Source: Asaia bogorensis (GTDB lineage Bacteria > Pseudomonadota > Alphaproteobacteria > Acetobacterales > Acetobacteraceae). Taken from it: a stretch of DNA of 6,973 nt. The stretch spans positions 1-6,973 of the forward strand of contig CAMCEP010000146.1 in the NCBI GenBank assembly GCA_945873675.1, given 5' to 3'. Position 1 is the first letter of the stretch. Each line of letters starts with the position of its first letter. The notes under the pieces are model-generated. The model did no database searches. It was not told the DNA's origin and saw only the letters and a list, made by a program, of their open reading frames with translations. Of the stretch, positions 1 to 6,742 are shown one piece after another. A program made the translations under genes and the position numbers.

Positions 1-947
1 GACGTGATGATGCGAAACGCCTCAGTCACGCGCGCTGCCGTGGCCGTGCCACCGACATCCAGGAAGTTCGCCGGGCTTGAACCATAAAGCTTGATGATAT
101 CCATCGTCGCCATGGCCAGGCCCGCGCCATTGACCATGCAACCGATCTCGCCATCCAAAGCCACGTAGTTCAGGTCATTCTTGACCGCGTCGAGTTCCTT
201 CGGATCCATCTCCGTATCATCGCGGAGCGCCTCAAGGTCCTTATGGCGGAACAGGGCGCTGTCATCGAAGGATACTTTGGCGTCGAGGGCGACAATCTCA
301 CCCGCGCCGGTCACGACCAGCGGGTTGATTTCAACAATCGCGCAATCAAGTTCAACAAAAGCGCCATAAAGCGCCAGCACAAACTTGGTGAAGGATGAAA
401 CCTGCTTGCCCGTCAGCCCAAGGCCGAAGGCGAGCTTTCGCGCATGAAAGCCTGAGACGCCCGAAGCCGGGTCAATCGCAACCTTCAGGATTTTCTCCGG
501 ATGGTTTTCGGCGACTTCCTCAATTTCCATCCCGCCTTCGGTGGACGCCATGATAGTGAGCCGCGATGTCGCGCGGTCCACCAGCAGGCCAAGGTATAAT
601 TCGCGGGCGATATCGCAGCCATCTTCAACATAAACGCGGGACACCAGCTTGCCGGCGGGGCCGGTCTGCTTGGTCACCAGCGTCTTGCCGATCATGGCAT
701 CAGCGGCAGCCTTCACATCGGCGGCTGACTTGACCACACGCACGCCGCCCTTGCCATTCGGGTCTTCCATGAAGCGGCCAGCGCCGCGGCCACCCGCATG
801 GATTTGCGATTTCACCACATAGACCGGGCCAGGGAGCTTGGCCGCTGCCGCGGCGGCTTCCTCGGCATTCCAGGCGACATGGCCTTCAAGTACCGCGACG
901 CCATAACGGCGCAGCAGCTCCTTCGCCTGATATTCATGGATATTCAT
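1..947 (-). CDS. sucC: Succinyl-CoA synthetase (ADP-forming) subunit beta, 3' end missing
   Basis: Beta subunit of succinate-CoA ligase, the TCA-cycle enzyme that interconverts succinyl-CoA and succinate with synthesis of ATP (or GTP); it acts in the cytoplasm with SucD. Reading the minus strand from 947 gives 315 residues beginning MNIHEYQAKELL, with no stop before the window edge. The family is usually just under 400 residues, so roughly the last 70-80 are outside. Visible marks are the ATP-grasp start, the nucleotide-binding stretch VVKSQIHAGGRG (44-55, Lys46), VEINPLV (205-211) and ALDAKVSFDD (220-229). These supply the expected Mg-binding Glu206, Asn208 and Asp222. The CoA-ligase domain follows, with GCMVNGAGLAMATMD (269-283) and FLDVGG (295-300). 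A GGAGG ribosome-binding site at 956-960, 8 nt before the ATG, fixes the start. The related malate-CoA ligase subunit MtkA is less likely, because internal segments such as LVTKQTGPAGK and the mdh neighbour fit SucC. It lies 58 nt after mdh, in the same direction. Confidence 0.96.
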   Translation of the reverse strand, partial: MNIHEYQAKELLRRYGVAVLEGHVAWNAEEAAAAAAKLPGPVYVVKSQIHAGGRGAGRFMEDPNGKGGVRVVKSAADVKAAADAMIGKTLVTKQTGPAGKLVSRVYVEDGCDIARELYLGLLVDRATSRLTIMASTEGGMEIEEVAENHPEKILKVAIDPASGVSGFHARKLAFGLGLTGKQVSSFTKFVLALYGAFVELDCAIVEINPLVVTGAGEIVALDAKVSFDDSALFRHKDLEALRDDTEMDPKELDAVKNDLNYVALDGEIGCMVNGAGLAMATMDIIKLYGSSPANFLDVGGTATAARVTEAFRIIT

Positions 948-972
948 TCAAAATGCCTCCGGTCCGGATGCG

Positions 973-997
973 AAAAGGGCCAGGCAATACCTGGCCC
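973..997 (-). terminator. Stem-loop with U4 tail between mdh and sucC
   Basis: On the minus strand the arms GGGCCAGG and CCTGGCCC (990-997 and 977-984) pair perfectly over 8 bp around a 5-nt loop, and a flanking G-U pair is possible. Four T's follow at once (973-976). The stem begins 8 nt after the mdh stop codon, and the tail ends 12 nt before the sucC GGAGG. It has the form of a short intrinsic terminator. Because sucC follows so closely, with little room for its own promoter, I infer a leaky terminator, attenuator or mRNA-processing/stability element rather than a complete stop. The tail is short, and the function is not shown. Confidence 0.5.
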
Positions 998-1005
998 CAG
1001 GCTGT

Positions 1006-1959
1006 TCAGCCTACCAGCTTGCGTGACGCTTCGATCAATTCCTGCACCGCGGCGCAGCTTTTATCGAAAGCGGCTTGCTCAGCCGGGTTCAATTCAATTT
1101 CGACGATACGCTCAATGCCACCCGCGCCAATCACGACAGGCACGCCGACATAAAGATCCTTGATGCCATATTGGCCGGTCAGCCAGGCAGCGCAGGGCAG
1201 CACGCGCTTCTTGTCCTTCAGGTAGCTTTCCGCCATGGCGATGGCGGAAGCCGCCGGCGCATAGAAGGCGCTGCCGCGTTCCAAAAGCTTCACAATTTCG
1301 CCGCCGCCATTGGCGGTGCGCGCCACGATGGCATCAATCTTTTCCTGCGTGGTCCAGCCCATCTTGATCAGATCAGGCACGGGAATGCCGGCCACGGTGG
1401 AATAGCGCGTCAGCGGCACCATGGTATCGCCATGCCCACCCAGCACGAAGGCGGTGACATCTTCCACCGAGACATTGAATTCCTGCGCCAGGAACAGCCG
1501 GAAGCGCGAGGAATCCAGCACGCCCGCCATGCCCACAACCTTGTTATGCGGCAGGCCGGATTTTTCGCGCATCACCCACACCATCGCATCCAACGGGTTG
1601 GTGATGACGATCACAAAGGCATTCGGGCAATGGTTCTTGATGCCTTCCGCCACCTGCGCGATCACGCCGGCATTCTTGGCGACCAGATCATCGCGGCTCA
1701 TGCCCGGCATGCGCGGGAAGCCGGCGGTGACGATCACCACATCGGAACCGGCAATGGCGGCATAATCGCCCGTGCCGACCATATGCGAATCAAACCCATC
1801 CACCGGGCCGGATTGCATGAGGTCCAGCGCCTTGCCCGCGGCAACGCCGGGGAAGACATCGAACATCACGACGTCGCCAAGTTCCTTGAGACCAATGAGA
1901 TGAGCCAAAGTGCCGCCGATATTACCGGCGCCGACCAAAGCAATTTTCTTGCGGGCCAT
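1006..1959 (-). CDS. mdh: Malate dehydrogenase (NAD-dependent, LDH-like type)
   Basis: Oxidises L-malate to oxaloacetate with NAD+, the last step of the TCA cycle, in the cytoplasm. The 317-residue product has the normal length for the LDH-like malate dehydrogenases common in alphaproteobacteria. The Rossmann loop GAGNIGG is at 10-16, and the acidic residue selecting NAD over NADP is Asp34 in VMFDVF. The substrate loop FPRMPGMSRDDL (81-92) provides Arg83 and Arg89. The arginine after the loop glycines, with Pro-Met-Pro-Gly rather than the Gln-type loop, points to malate rather than lactate. ITNPLDAM (119-126) holds Asn121, VLDSSRFR (147-154) holds Asp149 and Arg152, and GGHGDTMVPL (174-183) holds the catalytic His176. 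An AAGGA sequence at 1966-1970 precedes the ATG by 6 nt. It lies 75 nt downstream of zapE and 58 nt upstream of sucC on the same strand, the arrangement expected of a TCA-cycle operon. Confidence 0.97.
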   Translation of the reverse strand: MARKKIALVGAGNIGGTLAHLIGLKELGDVVMFDVFPGVAAGKALDLMQSGPVDGFDSHMVGTGDYAAIAGSDVVIVTAGFPRMPGMSRDDLVAKNAGVIAQVAEGIKNHCPNAFVIVITNPLDAMVWVMREKSGLPHNKVVGMAGVLDSSRFRLFLAQEFNVSVEDVTAFVLGGHGDTMVPLTRYSTVAGIPVPDLIKMGWTTQEKIDAIVARTANGGGEIVKLLERGSAFYAPAASAIAMAESYLKDKKRVLPCAAWLTGQYGIKDLYVGVPVVIGAGGIERIVEIELNPAEQAAFDKSCAAVQELIEASRKLVG

Positions 1960-2034
1960 GTCGCTTCCTTAACCTTGCCTGGAAAACGCCCGACTCCTAG
2001 CCCCGAAGCCCCCGCCCGGCAAGGCGGGCAATGG
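1960..2034 (-). promoter_or_regulatory. zapE-mdh gap: weak promoter candidate and GC-rich inverted repeat
   Basis: This 75-nt gap could carry the mdh promoter. On the minus strand TTGCCG (2017-2022) and TAGGAG (1994-1999) are exactly 17 nt apart, but they match the sigma-70 consensus hexamers at only 4 and 3 of 6 positions. A 6-bp inverted repeat, with arms at 2011-2016 and 2023-2028 and a 6-nt loop, overlaps the -35-like element. It has no T-run on either side, so it is not a convincing terminator for zapE. Whether mdh is read from here or from upstream of zapE cannot be settled from sequence. Confidence 0.2.
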
Positions 2035-3228
2035 TCAGGCGGTGCCAAGCCCCCCCAGATGCGGCAGGGCCAGGTATTCCTGGCTTTGCATTTCAGTCAG
2101 GCGGGAGGCTGTGCGCTCAAACATCGCCGCATTGGTGCCGCGTTCATAAAGCTGATCGGGGCTGGAAGCGGCACTCGCCACCAGCTTGCAGCGATGTTCA
2201 TAAAGCGTGTCTATGCAGGTGATAAAGCGGCGCGCCTTGTCGAAATTCTCCGGCCCCAGGCGGGGGATGTCATCCACCACCAGGCTGTGGAAGGCCTGCG
2301 CAATGGCCAGGTAATCCGCCGGGCCAAGCGGCTTGCCGCAAAGCTGGTTGAAATCGAACCGCGCCACACCGCGCGCGGCTTCCGGCACCTCAATCACCCG
2401 GCCGAGCAGGGGCAGTTCCATCGGCGCCCCCTGCGCCTGGCCGGTAAGTTCCGCGAAGGCGGCATCCAGGGCGCCTTCGGACCTGCCATCGGCGGGAACA
2501 TGCCAGGTGGGCAAGCTTCTGATCCTTTCGCGCCGGTAATCCCGGGCGGCCACCAGGGGCCAGACCGCCACATGGCGCTGGATCAGGGCGATGAAGGGCA
2601 GAAAGGCGTCGCGCCCGGGTTGGCCCTTGAACAGATCTTCCGGGGCCGTGTTGGAGGTCGCGACCACCACCGTGCCACGGGTGAAAAGCGCCTCAAACAA
2701 CCGCCCCAGGATCATGGCATCGGCGATGTCATGGACCTGGAATTCGTCAAAACAGAGCAAAGCGGCATCGGCGGCGACCGAATCGGCCAAGGGCGGAATG
2801 GGGTCCGCGCTATCGCCATGCACCTGCTTCCAGCCATGGATGCGCCGATGCGCCTGCTGCATAAAGGCGTGGAAATGGAGCCTTTGCTTGCGCGGCACCT
2901 CGGCAGTTTCAAAGAACAGGTCCATGAGCATGGATTTGCCGCGCCCGACCTCGCCCACCAGATAAAGCCCCTGCGGGGGTTCGGGGCGCGGCGGGGCAGT
3001 GCTGCGGCCGAAAAGCCGGCCGAGTAGCCCGGTAGGTTTCGCCGGAGGGTCCAAAGGCGCAGGGTCATAACCACGCAGCGCCTGCCAAAGGGCCTGCAAG
3101 CGCTCCATGGCCGAGGCTTGGGCGGGATCGGGCGCCAATTCACCGCTGGCGAGGCGCGCCTGATAGGCGGGCCATGGCCCAGGCGCCGCCCCTTTGGTTT
3201 TCGAGTCGCTTTCCTCAACACGCTGCAT
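2035..3228 (-). CDS. zapE: Cell division protein ZapE / AFG1-like AAA-type ATPase
   Basis: P-loop ATPase of the AFG1/ZapE family. In E. coli ZapE associates with the division ring and destabilises FtsZ polymers in an ATP-dependent way; the mitochondrial homologue Afg1/LACE1 acts in protein quality control. The 397-residue protein has the family length. Walker A is GEVGRGKS (92-99, Lys98), following the GLYLVG strand. LHFHAFMQQAHRRIH (117-131) is the family block after it. Walker B is LLCFDEF (157-163, Asp161/Glu162), followed by QVHDIADAMIL. The sensor-like ATSNTAPEDLF is at 190-200. Later marks are RFDFNQLCGKPLGPADYLAIA (290-310) and the C-terminal MFERTASRLTEMQS (369-382). Residues 1-30 are proline/alanine-rich and variable. 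No strong ribosome-binding site is visible before the chosen ATG (only a GGGGTAAG run about 10 nt upstream), so the exact start is less sure than the identity; the next Met is residue 41, inside conserved sequence. It reads toward mdh and may be co-transcribed with it. Confidence 0.95.
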   Translation of the reverse strand: MQRVEESDSKTKGAAPGPWPAYQARLASGELAPDPAQASAMERLQALWQALRGYDPAPLDPPAKPTGLLGRLFGRSTAPPRPEPPQGLYLVGEVGRGKSMLMDLFFETAEVPRKQRLHFHAFMQQAHRRIHGWKQVHGDSADPIPPLADSVAADAALLCFDEFQVHDIADAMILGRLFEALFTRGTVVVATSNTAPEDLFKGQPGRDAFLPFIALIQRHVAVWPLVAARDYRRERIRSLPTWHVPADGRSEGALDAAFAELTGQAQGAPMELPLLGRVIEVPEAARGVARFDFNQLCGKPLGPADYLAIAQAFHSLVVDDIPRLGPENFDKARRFITCIDTLYEHRCKLVASAASSPDQLYERGTNAAMFERTASRLTEMQSQEYLALPHLGGLGTA

Positions 3229-3331
3229 GGGTCGCGCTTACCCCGACCGGCGCGCCCCCACAATCGGGACGCCATTGATCCCTTCCGGGCAAGCAATTAG
3301 TGACGTGGCGTGATCCAAGGTGTGATGTTCC
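3229..3331. other. Divergent intergenic region between zapE and the glycosyltransferase gene
   Basis: This 103-bp gap separates the minus-strand zapE-mdh-sucC block from the plus-strand genes, so it should hold promoters in both directions. I scanned it for sigma-70-like hexamer pairs and found none convincing: TTGATC at 3275-3280 has no good -10 at 16-18 nt. The only clear signal is AAGGTG (3317-3322), 9 nt before the plus-strand ATG at 3332, which serves as its ribosome-binding site. I see no obvious operator palindrome. Confidence 0.4.
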
Positions 3332-5005
3332 ATGACCCGTTCTGTCGCCATTCTCTATGCCGCTGATGGTTACGTTTCGCAGGGCCGCGCCATGCTGGGC
3401 CGGCGCGTCGCGGGCGATAGTTTCCTGAATGGCTTGCTCCGCCATGGCGGGCTGGAAAGCCTGGTTGGCCTGATGCTGAATGACCGGGAGGCGAAGGATT
3501 TTCCGGCGGAAATCCAGGACCGAGCGCCGGATTTGCAAGTGCGCACCGCAAGCTATGAGGATCAACGCCCGGTCGCGGAAACCGGCACGTTGTTCCTGCC
3601 CGGGCCTGGCCTTGAATCCTACGCCTATTGGCGGCGGCGGTCGGGGAATCAGCGCGCTTTCAGCCTATGCGGTGTGACGCATACAACCTCCACCGATCGG
3701 GTGATGGAAGCGCTGGCCCATTCCCTGACCGCGCCAGTGCAGCCTTGGGATGCCATCATCTGCACTTCCCGCGCGGTGCAGAGCATGGTGCGACGGCAAT
3801 TGCAGGAAAATGTCGCCTATTTACAAAGCGCCATGGGGGCGACGCGTGCCGGTGTGCCGATGCTGCCTATGATTCCGCTTGGCGTGGATTGCGATGCCTT
3901 CCGCCGCGATCCGGCCTTGGGTGCCGCGTATCGCCAGGAATTGGGCATCGGGGCTGAGGATATCGCCATTATCCTGGTGGCGCGGCTTTCCAATGCGACC
4001 AAGTTCTCGCCTCTGCCGATGTTCCTTGCGCTGCAACAGGCAGCCGAGCGCCGCGGGCGGAAGCTCCATTTGCTATTGACGGGCTGGATTGAAGGCGATG
4101 GGTCCGGCCCCGCCTTTACCGAGGCAGCGACGCAAGCCTGCCCGGATGTGAAAGTGCATCAGCTGGATGGCCAGAATCCCGAGATTCGCGCCAAGGCTTG
4201 GGCGGCGGCGGATATTTTCACCCTGCCCGTGGATAATATCCAGGAAACCTTCGGCCTTGCCCCGGTTGAAGCCATGGCAGCGGGATTGCCCGTGGTGGTG
4301 ACGGATTGGGATGGCTTCCGCGATACGGTGGAAGATGGCGTCACCGGGTTTCGTATTCCAACCATGATGGGTGGCAATGGCAGCCCCATCGCGACGCGCT
4401 ATCAGATGGGATCGGATGATTATAGCGCCTATTTGCGTGGTACATCGCAAGGCATTGCCATGGATATTGGTGCCGCGGCGGATGCTTATTGGCGCCTGGC
4501 GGAAGATGCCAATTTGCGCCGGCAAATGGCAGAGGCAGCGCGGCTCCGCGCGCGGCGCATGTATGATTGGTCCGCCATTATTCCTCAGTATCTGGCCCTG
4601 TGGGACGAACAGGCGCGCATTCGTGCCAAGGCCACGGAATTCGCGCCACTGGTCCCCGGCCGCCAGCCGGCACCGACGCGCCCTGATCCCTTCATGCTGT
4701 TTGCGGATTATCCAACAAATCGGCTGGATCCCAAGCAGCGCGTTACCCTTGTGCCGGGCGCAAATCTTGACCTGTTGCGCCAGCGCGCCGCCATTCCGGG
4801 TGCGGTTTCGCGTGGCCAATTGCTGCCCTCCCTCAATGGTTTTCAGGTGATGCTGGAACGCCTGGCGCAAGGCAGCATGACCGCAGGTGAACTGGGCGGC
4901 GCCTTGCCGCAGGATCAGCGCCCGCGCGCAGCCATGGGTATGGTCTGGATGATGAAGCTTGGCTTGATTACCATCGCGCCCGCCGAAGAAGCCAAGCCCG
5001 ATTGA
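3332..5005 (+). CDS. Family-4-type glycosyltransferase with C-terminal extension
   Basis: Probable retaining GT-B glycosyltransferase (GT4, 'group 1') that transfers a sugar from a nucleotide-sugar donor; donor and acceptor cannot be read from sequence. It has 557 residues against roughly 350-420 for typical GT4 enzymes. The N-terminal half has LGRRVAGDSFLNGLLRHGG (22-40), GVTHTTSTDRVMEAL (114-128) and APVQPWDAIICTSRAV (134-149), which I associate with a recurring bacterial subfamily. IPLGVDCDAF (181-190) starts the donor domain. VARLSNATKFSPLPMF (216-231) carries Arg218 and Lys224 in the nucleotide-phosphate position. The acidic E-x7-E motif is Glu305 and Glu313 in ETFGLAPVEAMAAGLP, followed by DGVTGFRIPT. 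Residues 344-380 are longer than the usual loop there. The 430-557 tail is extra and ends in a helix-rich, possibly winged-helix-like segment. There is no signal peptide or membrane helix, so it is cytosolic or peripheral. AAGGTG lies 9 nt upstream of the ATG. No sugar-biosynthesis or export genes lie nearby in this window. Confidence 0.88.
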   Translation: MTRSVAILYAADGYVSQGRAMLGRRVAGDSFLNGLLRHGGLESLVGLMLNDREAKDFPAEIQDRAPDLQVRTASYEDQRPVAETGTLFLPGPGLESYAYWRRRSGNQRAFSLCGVTHTTSTDRVMEALAHSLTAPVQPWDAIICTSRAVQSMVRRQLQENVAYLQSAMGATRAGVPMLPMIPLGVDCDAFRRDPALGAAYRQELGIGAEDIAIILVARLSNATKFSPLPMFLALQQAAERRGRKLHLLLTGWIEGDGSGPAFTEAATQACPDVKVHQLDGQNPEIRAKAWAAADIFTLPVDNIQETFGLAPVEAMAAGLPVVVTDWDGFRDTVEDGVTGFRIPTMMGGNGSPIATRYQMGSDDYSAYLRGTSQGIAMDIGAAADAYWRLAEDANLRRQMAEAARLRARRMYDWSAIIPQYLALWDEQARIRAKATEFAPLVPGRQPAPTRPDPFMLFADYPTNRLDPKQRVTLVPGANLDLLRQRAAIPGAVSRGQLLPSLNGFQVMLERLAQGSMTAGELGGALPQDQRPRAAMGMVWMMKLGLITIAPAEEAKPD

Positions 5006-5042
5006 CTTGACGCGCCAGCCAACCGGGCGTCCGATGCGCGCG

Positions 5043-5059
5043 CCATGCGCCACGCATGG
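5043..5059. repeat. Perfect 7-bp inverted repeat in the hyuB leader
   Basis: The arms CCATGCG (5043-5049) and CGCATGG (5053-5059) are perfect complements around a 3-nt loop. The hairpin lies in the 75-nt gap between the glycosyltransferase stop and the hyuB start at 5081. No T-run follows, so it is not an intrinsic terminator. It contains the upstream in-frame ATG at 5045, which argues against that codon as the start. It could be a regulator half-site pair or a chance palindrome in GC-rich DNA. No other strong promoter pattern is visible in the gap. Confidence 0.35.
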
Positions 5060-5072
5060 AACGCCTTGGGAT

Positions 5073-5076
5073 GGAG
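5073..5076 (+). promoter_or_regulatory. Ribosome-binding site choosing the hyuB start at 5081
   Basis: GGAG sits 4 nt before the ATG at 5081, a slightly short spacing. The alternative in-frame ATG at 5045 has no purine-rich sequence upstream and lies within the hairpin. The protein from 5081 also begins close to the conserved FDPISLEIYWSRL block, as family members normally do. Confidence 0.5.
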
Positions 5077-5080
5077 CATC

Positions 5081-6742
5081 ATGGCAGCGCAGAACCAGAC
5101 GGAAGCCTTTGATCCGATCAGCCTTGAAATCTACTGGTCGCGCCTGATTTCCATTGCCGATGAGGCCGCAACCGGCCTGTTGCGTACCGCCTTTTCCACC
5201 ATTGTGCGCGAATCAAATGACTTCGCCACAGTGCTGATGGATCGCAACGGGGATTCGATCAGCGAAAACACTGGGGGCATTGCCTCCTTCTCCTGCATTC
5301 TGCCGAAAACCACGAAGACATTCCTGGAACGCTTCCCGGCGGAGACCTGGCAGCCAGGCGATTGCGTGATCACGAATGATCCATGGCTTGCCACTGGGCA
5401 TTTGCCGGATTTCACCGCGGTCAGCCCGATTTTCCACAAGGGCAAGCTGGTGGGCTTTGCCGGTTCCATTTCCCATTCGCCCGATGTCGGCGGTGCGCTT
5501 TGGTCTGCCGATTGCCGGGAATTGTTTGAAGAAGGCATCTGCATCCCCCCTTCCCGCCTGTTTCGTGCCGGCAAGCGCAATGAGGATTTGGCGGAGGTTT
5601 TGCTCGCGAATGTGCGCCTGCCGCGGCAGGTGATGGGCGATCTGGAAGCGCAGGTGATCGCGAATGAGGTCTGCGCGCGCGGCGTTGATGAATTTCTGGG
5701 TGATACGGGCCTGCCTGATCTACAAGGGCTAGGCGCTGCGCTGCATCAGCGCGCCGATGCGGCCATGCGCCGCGCCATCGCAGCACTCCCCGATGGCACC
5801 TGGCATTCCACCCTGGAAGCCGATGGCTTTGATGAGGCGATTACGCGCATTGCCTGCGCCGTCACCATCAAGGGTGAGACGATGCATATTGATTTCGCCG
5901 GCAGTTCCAAACAGGTGGATCGCGGCATCAATTGCGTGATGAATTACACCCATGCCTATTCGGTTTATCCGGTGAAATGCGCGCTTGATCCCTTCACGCC
6001 GCGCAATGAGGGATCCTATGGCGCGATTACCGTGAGCGCGCCTGAGGGCAGCATCCTGAACCCACGCTTTCCGGCGGCCTGCAGCGCGCGGCAATTGACC
6101 GGGCATTTGCTGGCGGGGGCGATCTATAAGGCACTCGCCCCCATCATGCCGGATAAGATCATTGCGGAATGCGGCGGCGCGCCCACCATGCGCGCGCTGT
6201 TCAGCGGGTTGGATGGCGCGGGGGATCGGTTCTCGCAAGTCTTGTTTGCCTCGGGCGGTATGGGCGCTTCGCCGCATCGCGATGGGCTGCCGACCACGGC
6301 CTTCCCCACCAATGTCGGCGCCGGTTCGATTGAGGCGTATGAGAGTGTCGCCCCCCTGGTGGTCTGGAAGAAAAGACTGCGCGTTGATTCCGGCGGTGCC
6401 GGGCGCTTCCGCGGCGGCTTGGGCCAGGAAGTGGAGATTGAGGTGCGCGCCCCCGATGAGGTGCGGCTTTCCCTGCTTTCCGACAGGCGCGACCACCCCG
6501 CGCAAGGTGTGCTGGGCGGTGCGGCCGGCGGTGCGGCGGTGATTGCCTTTGATGATGGCACGCGCCCACACCCGAAATCCCGCACCACGGTCGCACCTGG
6601 CACGCGGGTGACGCTGCTCTATCCTGGTGGCGGCGGTTATGGAGACCCCGCAACGCGCGATCCTGAAGCACTCGCCGCGGATATTCGCGATGGCTATGTC
6701 TCTGCCGAAGGTGCCACGCGTGATTACGGGGTGAAGCCATGA
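5081..6742 (+). CDS. hyuB: Hydantoinase B/oxoprolinase family protein (HyuB-like subunit)
   Basis: Beta-type subunit of the hydantoinase/oxoprolinase group, which with the HyuA-type ATPase subunit hydrolyses cyclic amides such as N-methylhydantoin or 5-oxoproline at the cost of ATP; acetone and acetophenone carboxylases are related. Substrate cannot be assigned here. Translated from 5081 it has 553 residues, a usual length. Conserved blocks are FDPISLEIYWSRLISIADEA (10-29), TIVRESNDFATVLMD (40-54), GDCVITNDPWLATGHLPDF (93-111), GFAGSISHSPDVGG (125-138), DRGINCVMNY (280-289), ASGGMGASPHRDGLP (390-404), RVDSGGAGRFRGGLG (434-448) and the terminal YPGGGGYGDP (514-523). His107, Asp110, His132 and Asp135 lie in the region that binds metal in relatives, but the common GGTHLPD and AHHAD forms read ATGHLPD and SHSPD. 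It overlaps the hyuA-like gene by ATGA, so translation is probably coupled. An upstream ATG at 5045 would add 12 residues; I reject it for lack of a ribosome-binding site. Confidence 0.92.
   Translation: MAAQNQTEAFDPISLEIYWSRLISIADEAATGLLRTAFSTIVRESNDFATVLMDRNGDSISENTGGIASFSCILPKTTKTFLERFPAETWQPGDCVITNDPWLATGHLPDFTAVSPIFHKGKLVGFAGSISHSPDVGGALWSADCRELFEEGICIPPSRLFRAGKRNEDLAEVLLANVRLPRQVMGDLEAQVIANEVCARGVDEFLGDTGLPDLQGLGAALHQRADAAMRRAIAALPDGTWHSTLEADGFDEAITRIACAVTIKGETMHIDFAGSSKQVDRGINCVMNYTHAYSVYPVKCALDPFTPRNEGSYGAITVSAPEGSILNPRFPAACSARQLTGHLLAGAIYKALAPIMPDKIIAECGGAPTMRALFSGLDGAGDRFSQVLFASGGMGASPHRDGLPTTAFPTNVGAGSIEAYESVAPLVVWKKRLRVDSGGAGRFRGGLGQEVEIEVRAPDEVRLSLLSDRRDHPAQGVLGGAAGGAAVIAFDDGTRPHPKSRTTVAPGTRVTLLYPGGGGYGDPATRDPEALAADIRDGYVSAEGATRDYGVKP

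Noticed and set aside
798..1163. A 121-codon plus-strand frame spanning the sucC start and the mdh end.
   Set aside because: It crosses the real sucC start, the stem-loop and the end of mdh, has no ribosome-binding site or recognisable domain, and is antisense to two well-supported genes.
2011..2028. GC-rich inverted repeat between zapE and mdh as a zapE terminator.
   Set aside because: The stem is only 6 bp and no T-run follows on either strand. GC-rich gaps often give such repeats by chance.
1075..3027. A 650-codon open reading frame on the plus strand, opposite mdh and zapE.
   Set aside because: It lies in the register where its codons are exact complements of mdh and zapE codons (both genes share that frame). 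In that register stops arise only from sense TTA, CTA and TCA codons, which are rare under this GC-rich codon bias. The translation is rich in His, Arg and Gly, matches no family I recognise, and runs through the intergenic gap as well.
4073..5053. A 326-codon minus-strand reading frame opposite the glycosyltransferase gene.
   Set aside because: It has the same complementary-codon register as the real gene; the open frame follows from the scarcity of TTA/CTA/TCA codons, and the protein has no recognisable domain.
5045..5080. Upstream ATG at 5045 as the hyuB start (12 extra residues).
   Set aside because: No ribosome-binding site precedes it, it lies inside a perfect hairpin, and the extra residues (MRHAWNALGWSI) do not resemble the start of family members. 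The ATG at 5081 has GGAG upstream.
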